This document shows positions 1-10,430 of a stretch of DNA of 64,000 bases, one piece after another (positions within the stretch are counted from its first letter, which is position 1; each line of letters opens with the position of its first letter). The translations under genes and the position numbers were made by a program. The notes under the pieces are model-generated. The model did no database searches. It was not told the DNA's origin and saw only the letters and a list, made by a program, of their open reading frames with translations. This DNA is from Circinella minor (taxonomy: Eukaryota > Mucoromycota > Mucoromycetes > Mucorales > Lichtheimiaceae), in contig JAEPRB010000223.1 in NCBI GenBank assembly GCA_016758965.1, positions 1 through 64,000 of the forward strand, in the 5' to 3' direction.

Positions 1-1216
1 TATGGTATTATATATATTGTAAGTATTTTTTCTATATTTATTTCTACGCGTTTCTTTATATAACATTCACTTGACTATTTTTTTTTCTTTTTTACTAATT
101 GACTTTTCTACATCTCTTTTTGCCGGTAATAAATGTTTGTTATTTGGTTTTTATCATCGTGATATACCCTTCATACCCATTTGATCAATAACCATTGGAA
201 AGAGTGTCAGTGTTACTATGATAATATATACTTAACTCGTCCATAAATGGTGTTTGTAATACTATTATTTGCTATTATGAAAATTTGATATAAATTCAAT
301 AAATATCAAGTTAGGTTATATCTATTATCAAAACCGTTCTATATAAAAAAAAACGTTTCTTTAAAAAAAAGGTGATATATAAAGCAAGGATCACAACCAT
401 CAACATATACTGTTAATAATGCTAGAACTATATCTCTTTTATAGTAAAATAACTGGTTGAAAAAGTTTACAGACAATATAATAACCTGATTTATCAAAAA
501 GTAAAGCGGCGTTTTCATGTGAATCTGAATATATATATATAAATATATAATATATAACTCGATTCAAATAAAAGGTTTCACATACGTACCATGTACGCAC
601 ATTTATCCTAAACGACCAAACTTGCATAGAAGTCTGTTTCTGGTGTAATAATTGGAGTTGTCAAAAAAAAAAAACCAATAGTGAAGTGATCGACGTATAA
701 ATTCCCACGGCAACCGTGGGTATGGGTAGTACTTTCCATAAATAAATAAAAAGCTTTCGTTGTTAATAGCAACATCAATAATAGTAGTTACCACGGTTGA
801 TTGATGAATGTTTTTGATAAAGTAAGTACAGATGCAGTTTAAAATTTCATTGGTCATTGGTTTTACCTTTAAGCGATAATATAAAGAAATTTTGTTTCAT
901 ATTTATTACTACTATACTGTACATGCCTATTTAGCATTATAGTTCACTGATGGATGATATAAAATGGTAATTTGTCATATAAAGGGAGTGATAATAAACA
1001 TATAAGTAATTTTTAATATCATGTCACATTGTAATGTTTATTAACAGGATTAATTGATACACTACAAGATTCGTGGTTATCAAAGTGCAACAGAAAAAAT
1101 ATATAACACTCGGGGGACCAATTCCATATATATATATTACTCTCTCTTTTTTTTATTTCACTTTTTTACCCTATTCCCCCCTCTTTTCTTTTTTCGCAAA
1201 AAAATAAAAATAAAAT
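1..1216. other. AT-rich intergenic region, no gene seen
   Basis: No convincing reading frame, RNA gene or repeat is visible. The last ~80 bases are pyrimidine-rich (TCTCTC and T runs at about 1140-1195), a common layout just upstream of start codons in this window, so the 3' part is probably the promoter and 5' UTR of the ankyrin gene. Confidence 0.6.
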
Positions 1217-2743
1217 ATGTACACAGGTAATAAAAGCACAACCACAGACACAACAACTCCACCAACATCACGATCTACTGATCATCATCAACATCATAAT
1301 CATGGACCATTATCAAATCATTCCTATGCCATTCATTATGGACCAAGTCCAACTCAACACATGTCACCAGCATTATCAGAAGCAAGGAGACCAGGTGATG
1401 TCATTCATAAAACAACTTTTAACCGCATCAGTTCTTATCATGATCGAAAAACAACAACAAAACAAGTAACAACAAAACTAAAAAATTTGTTTGTTAATAA
1501 TCGAGAACGTGAAGAACTTATGACAGCTTGTTCAAAAGGTGATGTTGATAGAGGTAAGCCCGTTTTTTTTTTTTTTTTAACAATTATTTAGTTTTTGTTA
1601 GTTTGTATTGAATATATATATATATATATAAAGTTATTTTATTATCATTATTATGAAATAAGAGGGGAAAGTGAGAATTTGGGTGGGAAAGTACAAATGG
1701 GATAATCATCATAATAAATTATGAGGGACGTTGGGAGGGAATTGTATACTTTTTATTGGTATTATGACAAGGTAGATTATATATATTTATTAATAATAAA
1801 TGCGTACTCCACTATAACAATAAAATTTATATTTTAGTGAGCCATTTGCTTGCTCATACCAAACCTAATGTTAATCCTGATATGGTGCGTGACTCAAAAC
1901 TCCGAACTCCTTTGCTTGTTGCTTGTGCAGCAGGAAAAGCAGATGTAGTTCGTGTATTAATACGATGGGGAGCTGATGTAAACAATCCAGTGGGTGATGT
2001 TATTGGTAATAAACCACTTGATTTAGCTGTGATTTCTAATAATTTTGATACCGTATTGGCATTACTGGAAGCAGGTAAGATAAAATGATGATATAATGTC
2101 TACCATCTCTGTGTGTTTGTGTGTCCGTGTACGTGATTGTAATACAAAGTTAGATTACATAATTCAAACCTAATACTCTTTTTTTTTTCCCAAAATCCAG
2201 GTGCTCATGTGACACAACCTTCTTTTTCATCAGCAAAGCCGACTGTGATGAAGATGGATGATGATGGTGATGATGATGCTAATGATGATGGTTTACCAGC
2301 ACCCATACAACAACGTGCTAATACCAGATCACCACTTAGTTTAGCACAATCGCGTCTTGATTTACTTATCACACAACGACAACAAAAAAATAAAGATCAT
2401 AATGAAACAAGACAACGTGAAGTTTGTATGGATCAAATTGTACAGGTAAAACAGAATTAATCATAGATGTTATGATTATCTATGTATATAAAATAGAAGT
2501 ATATTTATTTCTAATATGTTTATTTATTATATACAGATAATTAAATTACTTAGATACTTTTCAACACCCAAAGAACATTCAAGTCATACAAATGAAAACG
2601 TGACGCGTGAACTAGATGAACTTGCATCAAAACTATCTTCTATTGGATTACAAGAAGGAGCATCTCAAGATAACAATAATAACGATGATGATCTTGAAAT
2701 CATGACAAGTTTAAAAGATGTCATTTCCAAATTACATATTTAG
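1217..2743 (+). CDS. Ankyrin-repeat protein, ANKRD54-like
   Basis: Four exons: 1217-1553, 1838-2074, 2201-2445, 2537-2743; phases close to give 341 residues. The first ~90 residues are low-complexity (Thr, His, Ser) and rich in basic residues. From about residue 96 there is a run of ankyrin repeats: an initial helix pair (REREELMTACSKGDVDRV), then RTPLLVACAAGKADVVRVLI..GADVN, then GNKPLDLAVISNNFDTVLALLEAGAHVT. A later SPLSLAQSRLDLL segment looks like the last partial repeat. The repeat order and the SxLxLAxSRL ending resemble animal ANKRD54, a scaffold that binds kinases; that specific assignment is inference, the ankyrin fold is not. An Asp-rich insert (DDDGDDDANDD) splits the final repeats, and the tail has an acidic Asn/Asp stretch. 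No signal peptide or membrane segment, so probably cytosolic or nuclear. Confidence 0.85.
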
Positions 2744-2802
2744 TTTTCCCCTTCCTTCTTTTCCTTTTTTCTTCATTCATTTCCCATAATTGTTCTTCTC
2801 GT

Positions 2803-3896
2803 TTATTTTTCTTGTAATATGGCTAAAATGTCATGACTAGCATGTTTTATCGATACCTTGCCATTGTTTTCCAAATATGCACTCAGATTTGCATAATCAT
2901 CCTCTGTAACAAACATGAACGTTGATCCTGACCATAACGATAATCGGAATTCTGGGGATGTGGCACATAATTCTTTTAGAATATTCGTCGCCTCCTAGAA
3001 ATATATATATATATATACAATATGCACATCATTTCATTACATTGCACAGTGAAGAAGTTTGTTAATGGTTTTTTTTTCTTTTTCATTTATTTCATACAAA
3101 AAAATTACTAACCTCTTGTGAAAATCCTGAATTTTTTGCTAATGTTTCCATAGTACATAATTTAAGTCGCTGTATAATATAAATAATACTTTATATTATT
3201 AATGAATGCTTTGTTAAATAGATACCAAATAGTAAAATAAAATAAAAGAATACTGCTTATTACCTTTACTGTATCTGCAATACGTCCACTATATTTATCA
3301 AATCTACTACGTTTCTTTTTAGCTTCTTTTTCTTCTGCTTTTTCTCGTTTCACTCGTTCTTTTTCTTCTTGTTTAGCTTTCTTCTCCTTTACTTTTCTAC
3401 GACGTTCACTCTATCGATCCACATTTCCATATTAATAACAGAAAAACAATACTCTTTTTTTTTCTTTCTCTTAAAACCCTCATGAAAATAATTTACCTCA
3501 TCAGCCCTTCGAATTGCTTCTTCATCCTTTTTTCGTCTAAACTCTTCTTCTAATACTTCATCTTGAGCCCTTCGTAAATCTCGTTGGTGATTCATATACT
3601 ATACATACATAGAACATATAAGACCTTCAATTTGTAAAATAAATCCTATCCCATCATCGATATTATTCATGTAGTTAATCTTTTCTTACTTCATGATATT
3701 GTCGCATTTGTTCTTTTCTTTTTAGTTTTTCTCCTTTCTTTTTTCCAATTTTTTTAACGTGTACAGCTGTAGAAGAGCCTTCTCCATTATTATCGTCCTC
3801 TTCCACTGTTCTCGCTGCTTCTTCAACATAATTCTCCAATAGTTCTGAATCACTGTCATTATCACCAAGTGCTTGTTGTAACGATGTAATGTTCCC

Positions 3897-3949
<53 letters not shown>

Positions 3950-4161
3950 AATAACAACAAAAAAAAAAAAAAAAAGAATGTAGTATTGTTAGAATGCATA
4001 AGTTCGAATATTTAGTCCAGATTTATTGTTACGCAGCCAAGTTGTATTTTACCTCCAGAATCAGATTGAAGGCTTTCACGTATCTCTAATAATAGTAAAA
4101 TTCCCAATATACAAAGGGCAATGGGTATCATAATAACCAATACATCAATATTGTTAACCAT
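2803..4161 (-). CDS. DDRGK1/UFBP1-like ER membrane protein
   Basis: Six exons on the minus strand: 4161-4053, 3898-3690, 3598-3497, 3410-3264, 3169-3113, 2994-2803; 271 residues. An N-terminal hydrophobic helix (about residues 5-27, VLVIMIPIALCILGILLLL) is followed by an acidic linker, a KKIGKKKGEKLKRKEQ segment, a long charged coiled coil (residues ~105-185) and a C-terminal winged-helix-like domain (LCTMETLAKNSGFSQEEATNIL ... FMFVTEDDYANLSAYL, NNGKVSIKHAS). This order matches DDRGK1 (UFBP1), the ER adaptor of the UFM1 conjugation system. The DDRGK motif itself is not kept: the equivalent site reads WSGSTFMFVT. The DDRGK1 call rests on architecture and the KKxGxKK and C-terminal patterns, so it is good but not certain. 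It lies tail-to-tail with the ankyrin gene (60 bp apart) and head-to-head with cytochrome b5, whose start is 217 bp away, so the two likely share a promoter region. Confidence 0.75.
3900..3945. repeat. Uninterrupted T46 (A46 on coding strand) at an intron end
   Basis: A perfect run of 46 T on the plus strand. Read on the minus strand it is A46 and sits directly before the splice-acceptor G of intron 1 of the DDRGK1-like gene. A second A-rich run of about 20 bases follows at 3956-3976, giving T-rich sequence upstream on the coding strand. The length may be affected by sequencing error at the homopolymer. Confidence 0.9.
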
Positions 4162-4378
4162 TTTTGCTATTTATAATAATAATAAAAAAATGAGAGGTGA
4201 GAGGGAATGAGAAAGATTCACACAGAAACAGGTGAATTTACTGGTGTATAAAATAAATCTAAAGAAAGTAGGTGGTACAATCATCTCCAGCACATGGAGA
4301 CCACGAATTTTTTTTTTTCTGTAACCTCTCTTTAGATTCATTCTGCATTCCTTTTTATTTTCTTTTCAACTTGTCATC

Positions 4379-5017
4379 ATGGATTACGAAGAAATTAGTA
4401 AACATAACAAACGAAATGATCTTTATGTAGTTGTTCATAACAAAGTTTATGATATTACAGCTTTTTTGAATGAGGTAAAATATTTCTCTCTCCTTCTCTC
4501 TCTCTCACACACTCTCTTTTTTCTAATATTATCATATTATTCCTAAAGTATCCTTTTGTGTTGTTGTTGACCTGATATACATATTTATAGCACCCTGGAG
4601 GTGAAGACGTATTAATGGATGAAGGAGGTAGAGATGCTACCGAAGCATTTGAAGATATTGGACATTCAGATGATGCTAGAGAATTACTTGAAAAATATTA
4701 TGTTGGTGATTTAGATCCAAAAGTAAATATCATAACATTTATTGTCAAAAAAGAAATGATAGATATTATATTAACTAATAATGATAATTATTAGTGTGTT
4801 CGAGAAACTATCAAGAAACCAATACCTGCTGCCAAACCAATTTCATCAAAAGATGGTAAAGCAAGCACAAACACGAGGTAAATTTATATTCTTCTTTTTT
4901 TTTTTTGTATGGCGTGATTTAATAATGTTATTTTCTTTTAGTACAATCACCGGTTTGGTTCTTCCTGTATTGGTATTGATTGTATCAATTGTTTGTGTCA
5001 AATATATCTATACCTAA
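4379..5017 (+). CDS. CYB5: Cytochrome b5, ER tail-anchored
   Basis: Four exons: 4379-4474, 4591-4722, 4795-4877, 4942-5017; 128 residues. The heme-binding fold is complete: [28 protein letters not shown], then [20 protein letters not shown] and [19 protein letters not shown], with the two heme-ligand histidines in HPGG (H33) and GHSD. A Lys/Ser linker leads to a single C-terminal hydrophobic helix (about residues 107-124) ending in KYIYT, as in microsomal tail-anchored cytochrome b5. The protein passes electrons to fatty-acid desaturases, sterol enzymes and some P450s at the ER. The start is the first in-frame ATG and gives the expected N-terminal length. Its 5' end faces the DDRGK1-like gene, another ER membrane protein. 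Confidence 0.96.
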
Positions 5018-5388
5018 AAAAAACAATAATCTTTTTACTATTTGCACATAAAAATTACTTTTTAAAACGATCATGAGAAATGAAATGTTTTATTTTTATT
5101 TTTTATTGAGATATATAACTTTCTTTAATATAAATTATGAATATGAAGTGTGAGTGTGATATGAAGTTAATAAAAATAAATTATTCTATGTATGCACTGA
5201 TGATTCATATATAAATAAAAGAAGACAGTGAATTTAGGGAAAGCAGAAAAATGAGATTTACATTATCTAACAAATTGAATAGATATGCGGCTACCGCAGC
5301 AGATTAGTATTTTTGCTCTACTTATATAAAAGCATTATCAGAATTAAGAGTATGATAATATCTTACCGATTTTATTTCACATCTTTTT
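5018..5388. other. Convergent 3' spacer
   Basis: AT-rich spacer between the ends of cytochrome b5 (+) and the small secreted protein (-). Several AATAAA-like stretches occur near 5166-5180 and 5215, compatible with polyadenylation. No gene is seen. Confidence 0.5.
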
Positions 5389-5688
5389 TTAGTCCCCACA
5401 TTGACCGTAACGATGTTCTGTGTCTTCAATATTGCCAAAAGCATTTAGATCTTTCGCTTGACAACATCCCAAGAAATTGTTTTGAGGTAATGGATCTCGG
5501 TTAGGGAATAGGCAGTCGTTGCCACCCTCTCGATATTCTCCAGCTAATCCCTGGCAACAGTATAATGTATTCATAGTGTAGTCATTTTCACACTTGCATT
5601 TAGCTTGATCGTCAGCTTGAACTTGATTTGATGAAGCAAAAAGCAACACGCAAGTGACAGCTGCTACTAAAAATCCCGATTTCATCAT
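5389..5688 (-). CDS. Small secreted cysteine-rich protein (8 Cys)
   Basis: Intronless, 99 residues. MMKSG plus a hydrophobic core (FLVAAVTCVLLFASS) and a likely cleavage after VQA (residue 25) make a clear signal peptide. The mature ~74-residue chain has eight cysteines at 31, 33, 44, 45, 59, 75, 76 and 97, spaced C-x-C ... CC ... C ... CC ... C. An even number with two adjacent pairs suggests four disulfides. The pattern differs from hydrophobins (C-CC-C-C-CC-C), because the first two cysteines are separated by one residue and precede the first pair. No family is recognised. It could be a cell-surface or effector-like protein, or a spore or hyphal wall protein; nothing in the neighbourhood decides this. 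Confidence 0.75.
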   Translation of the reverse strand: MMKSGFLVAAVTCVLLFASSNQVQADDQAKCKCENDYTMNTLYCCQGLAGEYREGGNDCLFPNRDPLPQNNFLGCCQAKDLNAFGNIEDTEHRYGQCGD

Positions 5689-7542
5689 AATTATTGGTAA
5701 TTAAAAGAAAATAAAAGAGAAATACAATAACTACAAAAGAAAAGGATAGCATGACTTTTATACTTTTTTTTTTTATTTTACTTTTTGTCTCCTTCTCAAC
5801 TCAAATAGGTGTATGCACAAAAAAATATCAAGATATACTTTATTGACAGACTTTTTATACTCCCTAAAAATATCTCTGTTACTATATATGCAAGTGTAAT
5901 GTATCCTGTTATTTGTTTCTTTTTTTATTATTATTCTATCGCTTCTAAGATATGCACGATCCGTAGTTTGAGAAAAAAAATCCAAAGTAGATCTATACAA
6001 ATACCAAGCGAACAAGTTTAAAAGAGTTCAAAGGTTCTTTGCTGCTTTTTTTTTAATCAGCAACATATATGTCATTGTGCGTTCCTATGTTCGAAAGAGA
6101 TAGAGAGAGATAGAGAACGAAATCGAAAAGTCTGTTTGAACTCCTATTTTTTTTTTTTTTGTATATCGTTCCTTGGCGCTTTAGTACTCTATTGGTTTGA
6201 TTAAAAAGGACGATCGTTTTTCAAATTTTACGTTGTGTAAACTTAATTCAAAGTTTTTTTTTCTATGCTATATTGCTGGCATTAACTAACGATATAAGTA
6301 AGAGACTTACTTTTTTTTTTCCTCCTCTACTTCATTCCTTTGTTAGCTACGTACTAAATTGATGAGTTGAAGATCTTATTTTGAAAGATGATTGTGTAAT
6401 AATATCTCACTAATAACAAAGCAACGAATAACACATTTGAGTATTTTTAATTATATATAGTACGTATATATTAGTTTAGGTTCTATAGGTACATTTTGCG
6501 TACAGCTTTTCATAGCAACCTTTTTCTCCTTGTATATCTAAAAAATTGGAAGATGGTAAGAAAGTTGGTTTGTTAATTATATAAAATTCGCAATATAAAC
6601 TCCCAACCACCAACTTATTTTTCTCTATTATTTCATGAATGCTGTAGTATCTTTTATTAGAAGTAGCAAAAGTTGATTTATATGTATTACTACTACTACC
6701 TTGTTGTATTAATTATTTTCGAAAATTATAAAATACATCATGTTTTACGTATCTGCTGCAGATGAAGAAAAGAATATTTATGCATCTGACTTTTCACACA
6801 TCCTCAAGTTCTTGTGTTCATCCATTCACTCTGGATGCTCTGTCTGATTTTATGCTTGCGCTTGATTATTTTCAACTTTGCGGGAATCCTTATATATTAG
6901 TACTATTAACAGCGCATGAAAAGAGAAAAGTAATTCGATCGTGAATTATTAGCAATATAGTACCAGTATATGTGTATGTATATAAATGAAGTGAGTAGCG
7001 ACCATGACGATAAACCTTAATAGCCCCCATTCTTCGCTCGTATTTCTTCATACTTTCGTGGTATATACTTTTACATATCTCCTAGTTTCCTTTCTTTTTA
7101 AGTTCTCCTCGCCACCTTCATTACTCCTTCTTCCTTTCCACCAAAAACTCCTTTATCGCTCAGTGAAGTAATAACTGTAACTATAACAGTAAAAGAAAAA
7201 TTCTCCTCAACTTATTTTCAATCTGTTTGATAACCCCTAATTTTTTACTGATTACGTAGGAAAATAATCATCGTTATATTTGATAATAAATAATAGTAAT
7301 AATAATAAAGATAAGAATGATAATAAAGGTAATATATATAATAAGAATAGAAAAATAAGAACAATAAGGGTAAACAAGTGCTACAATCGCTACTATCACG
7401 CTTACCTGAAAAGTACCAACTAACCGCGAATGTCGCCAGTTTAACAAAACAGAAAATAAGCGCGTCGCGATTTTTTTTTCTTTTTCTTTTTTTTTTTTTT
7501 TTTTTCTTTTAGTATTATAAAAATATTTGACATTTTATAAGA
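5689..7542. other. Long divergent intergenic region
   Basis: 1.85 kb between the start of the secreted protein (-) and the start of the DDT/WHIM gene (+). It is AT-rich with homopolymer T runs and a purine stretch of GAGAGATAGAGA at about 6097-6118. Pyrimidine-rich sequence directly precedes the downstream ATG (7470-7511). Short open frames, for example near 6762-6944, show no domain or codon pattern that supports a gene. It probably holds two promoters. Confidence 0.5.
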
Positions 7543-10161
7543 ATGGCAGCTAATAAATCTCTTAAAAAAACCAATCGATCTACTAATAAAAAGAAAATTA
7601 CACCTACCACCAAAGTAACCAAGACCACCAAAACCAATAAACTCAATGGAACAAAAAAAAAGGCAGCACCAACTACAAAAACTCCAACAAAACCGACGCC
7701 ACCCAGTATCTCGGTAACAGACGCGTCCTCACCAGGTAAACCATGACAACAATTCCATAATCGTTGAATGCCGAACGACTCTCCTAATCCATTTTATCAT
7801 TAACAACTTATATATATATAGAACAAATTCTCCATTCATCTTGGAAGTTTTTATATTGCTATCAATTCCTCTCGTTATTCAGATCATATTTAAAGCTTCC
7901 CGCTATTACCATCGGATCACTCGAGAATGCTTTGACGGTTGCTAAACCAACTCCAACTCTTGCACGATCTCAAGGCAGTTTTCTTGCAGAAGAAATTAAC
8001 AACAGGCTCGTTCTTGATAATACTACAAAAGCAAATCAAATCGATAATACACCACATCAATTACTTGAACAAACATTTACCGTTTTATTAAAACATATCC
8101 AGAGTCGACAAACAAAGTAAATATTTTATTGTGTGGATTTTTCTGCCTATTTTTGTTCCTAATAAGAAAGATGGATTTTTACAATAATAATTAACACGAA
8201 TTTGGATTATAAATAGTACTTCAAATTGGCATGGCCATTTGTATGATTATTTATTGGATCATGATGATCATGACGATATTTCGTTAACAGAATCAAAAGA
8301 GAATTGGACTTTATATGATTTAACAGTACCAGAAAAAATACGTGTATTGAAATCATTGATCGATGATATGGAAAAGACGGATCAGATGATGAAGTTGCGT
8401 GGAGATATTACACCTGAAAATTTGGTATGTAATAATATACATTTGACAATGACATATGCTTTGTTTGATTTCTGATAGCTGTTTTTCTTTTTCTTGTTTC
8501 CTTTAGCGCTTAGTACATATTGGAGAGGATTCTGAAGGGTGGCGATATTATATGTTTGATAGTAAGTAATAAAAGTCAATACTACCCGTTATCATAAAAA
8601 ATAAAATTAAAAAACTTAGTATTCAATTTTCTCTTTTCATAGATGTACGATTATACAGAGAATTACCATTACCACATAAAAAGGGTATGCCACAGTTGAA
8701 TGGGGCAGATTACACATTTGAGTTAGTAAGTAGTGATAATAATAATATATATATATATATCCAACTGTTGAGAGAAAGAGTTTATGTTAATGGTGATATG
8801 ATGTTTTACTATTAGGTTTGTGATGATACGATTGAAAATTGGCAAGCCTGTATTGATCGATTCTCAGCTAAAACACGTAATCATAACGAAAAAGCACTTA
8901 GACTTGAAATTCATGAAATTGCACCAAAAGTAATAGAAACATTAGAAGCTCAATTGGCTGCAAAAGTTCGTGAACAAGCCAAGTTGGAAAAACTGAGAAA
9001 ATTAGAAGAAATGCCACGAAAGCGTAGTCGGCGATTAGAAATCAAGGTAAATGATAATAAATATATATATATATATATATATATATTAGATTGATAGGAA
9101 GGGGGAATAAGTCTAATAAGAAAATGTCGAAACGATAATCAACAACTTAATCTTTGTTTTTCAACAAATGTATAGGAAGATGAATTAACTAAACGACGTA
9201 GAATAAATGAAGTAGAACGACAACGCATTGCCTTAGAACGTCAAGAACGTGAAGAAACCAAAAAACGAGAACAAGAACAAAAGCATCTAGAGCAAGAACA
9301 GATGATCCAAACTGTAAGTATATATATATATATATATATAAATTATTAAAACTTACATGCTTTTTCTTTGGATACATTAACCTAATATGTGTACATTTAC
9401 ATAATTTATAGGAAACGGATCTCAAGAATTATACGTATGAACTTATCACTAGTAAAATCGATGAAGCCGTTGCACGACAAGAAGAAAAGCTTTTTTCTTT
9501 ATCATCTCCTGCTGATTCATTAACTATGGAGGATAATAATGATAATGATAATAATGATAATGCTATGAGTCTACGTAAGCAACAACGCCGTACATCACCC
9601 ATGGTACAAACTACTCCCGAAATTGCGTTTTTACAAGAGTTACGTGGAATTCTAAGAAAGTCTGCTCCAGAAGAAGAACGATTAGAAAAGATGCGAGGAT
9701 GGGCATCATTATTGGATCAAGATAACGTTGTGACAATTCAAAAAGGTTCTAATAGAGGTGCTCCACTTGTTATTGGTCAAGGACTTATCTTGGAAGGCAA
9801 TGGCGTATCTGGAGGTATATATAAAAAACACATACACAAGTAAAATCAAACAGACTTTTTTATATAGTGAACTAATTTTTTATTTTTATTTTTAGATTTG
9901 ACATCACCATTGCTTAAAAACATATTGCGAGTTTATCTATCAACAATACCAAAGGAAACGAATGATACGGGTTTAGATGTAAAAGACATTCGAAAGAAAT
10001 TATTATTAGATCGATATAGAGCAGATGAAAGAGCTTCTGGCTTAGAAAACTTTATTCAAGATTTGGACCTTTTATTGCCATATGAAAGTGAACGAATAGA
10101 TACAATTTCACCGCAAAAACGTGCAGCAGATATTCTTGTTCATATATTTCAAAAACCATAA
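7543..10161 (+). CDS. DDT/WHIM-domain chromatin-remodelling subunit (CECR2-like)
   Basis: Nine exons: 7543-7735, 7822-8116, 8217-8424, 8507-8561, 8643-8725, 8816-9046, 9176-9313, 9412-9814, 9896-10161; 623 residues. A Lys/Thr-rich basic N-terminus (like a histone tail or nuclear localisation signal) precedes a DDT-type helical domain (residues ~65-160: ITIGSLENAL ... LLEQTFTVLLKHI). Next comes a WHIM-type segment (WTLYDLTVPEKIRVLKSLID), then RLVHIGEDSEGWRYYMFD and NVRLYRELPLP, matching the xIGxDxxGxxYWxFxxxRLYxE signature of CECR2 and other ISWI partner subunits. A long charged helix with KRSRRLEIK and EERxxREE runs follows. The C-terminal ~220 residues are helical and unassigned; no bromodomain or PHD finger is present, unlike animal CECR2. 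Likely role: ISWI-complex accessory protein in nucleosome spacing. Family-level confidence is good; the exact orthologue is uncertain. Confidence 0.8.
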
Positions 10162-10430
10162 TTTTTTTTCCTTCTTCCTTTCTATCCTTGTCTTCCTCTT
10201 TACTTTCGTTGTTCTTGTTATAATATATATACACGTCTTAAATTCATTCACATTCATATACAAAAAAATATACTTTCATCTTTTCCGCATCGCTAAACTA
10301 TAATCATTGAACGCTTCAAGATCATATATATTTATTGATTTTATAATATTGCATATGTAGTATAAATATCATTGACTCTCATTATTACTACAAGGGAGAG
10401 AGAAGTTATACATTTAAGCTTGGGTTCTTT

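Noticed and set aside
5389..5688. Hydrophobin
   Set aside because: The cysteine order is C-C-CC-C-CC-C, not C-CC-C-C-CC-C, although the count is eight.
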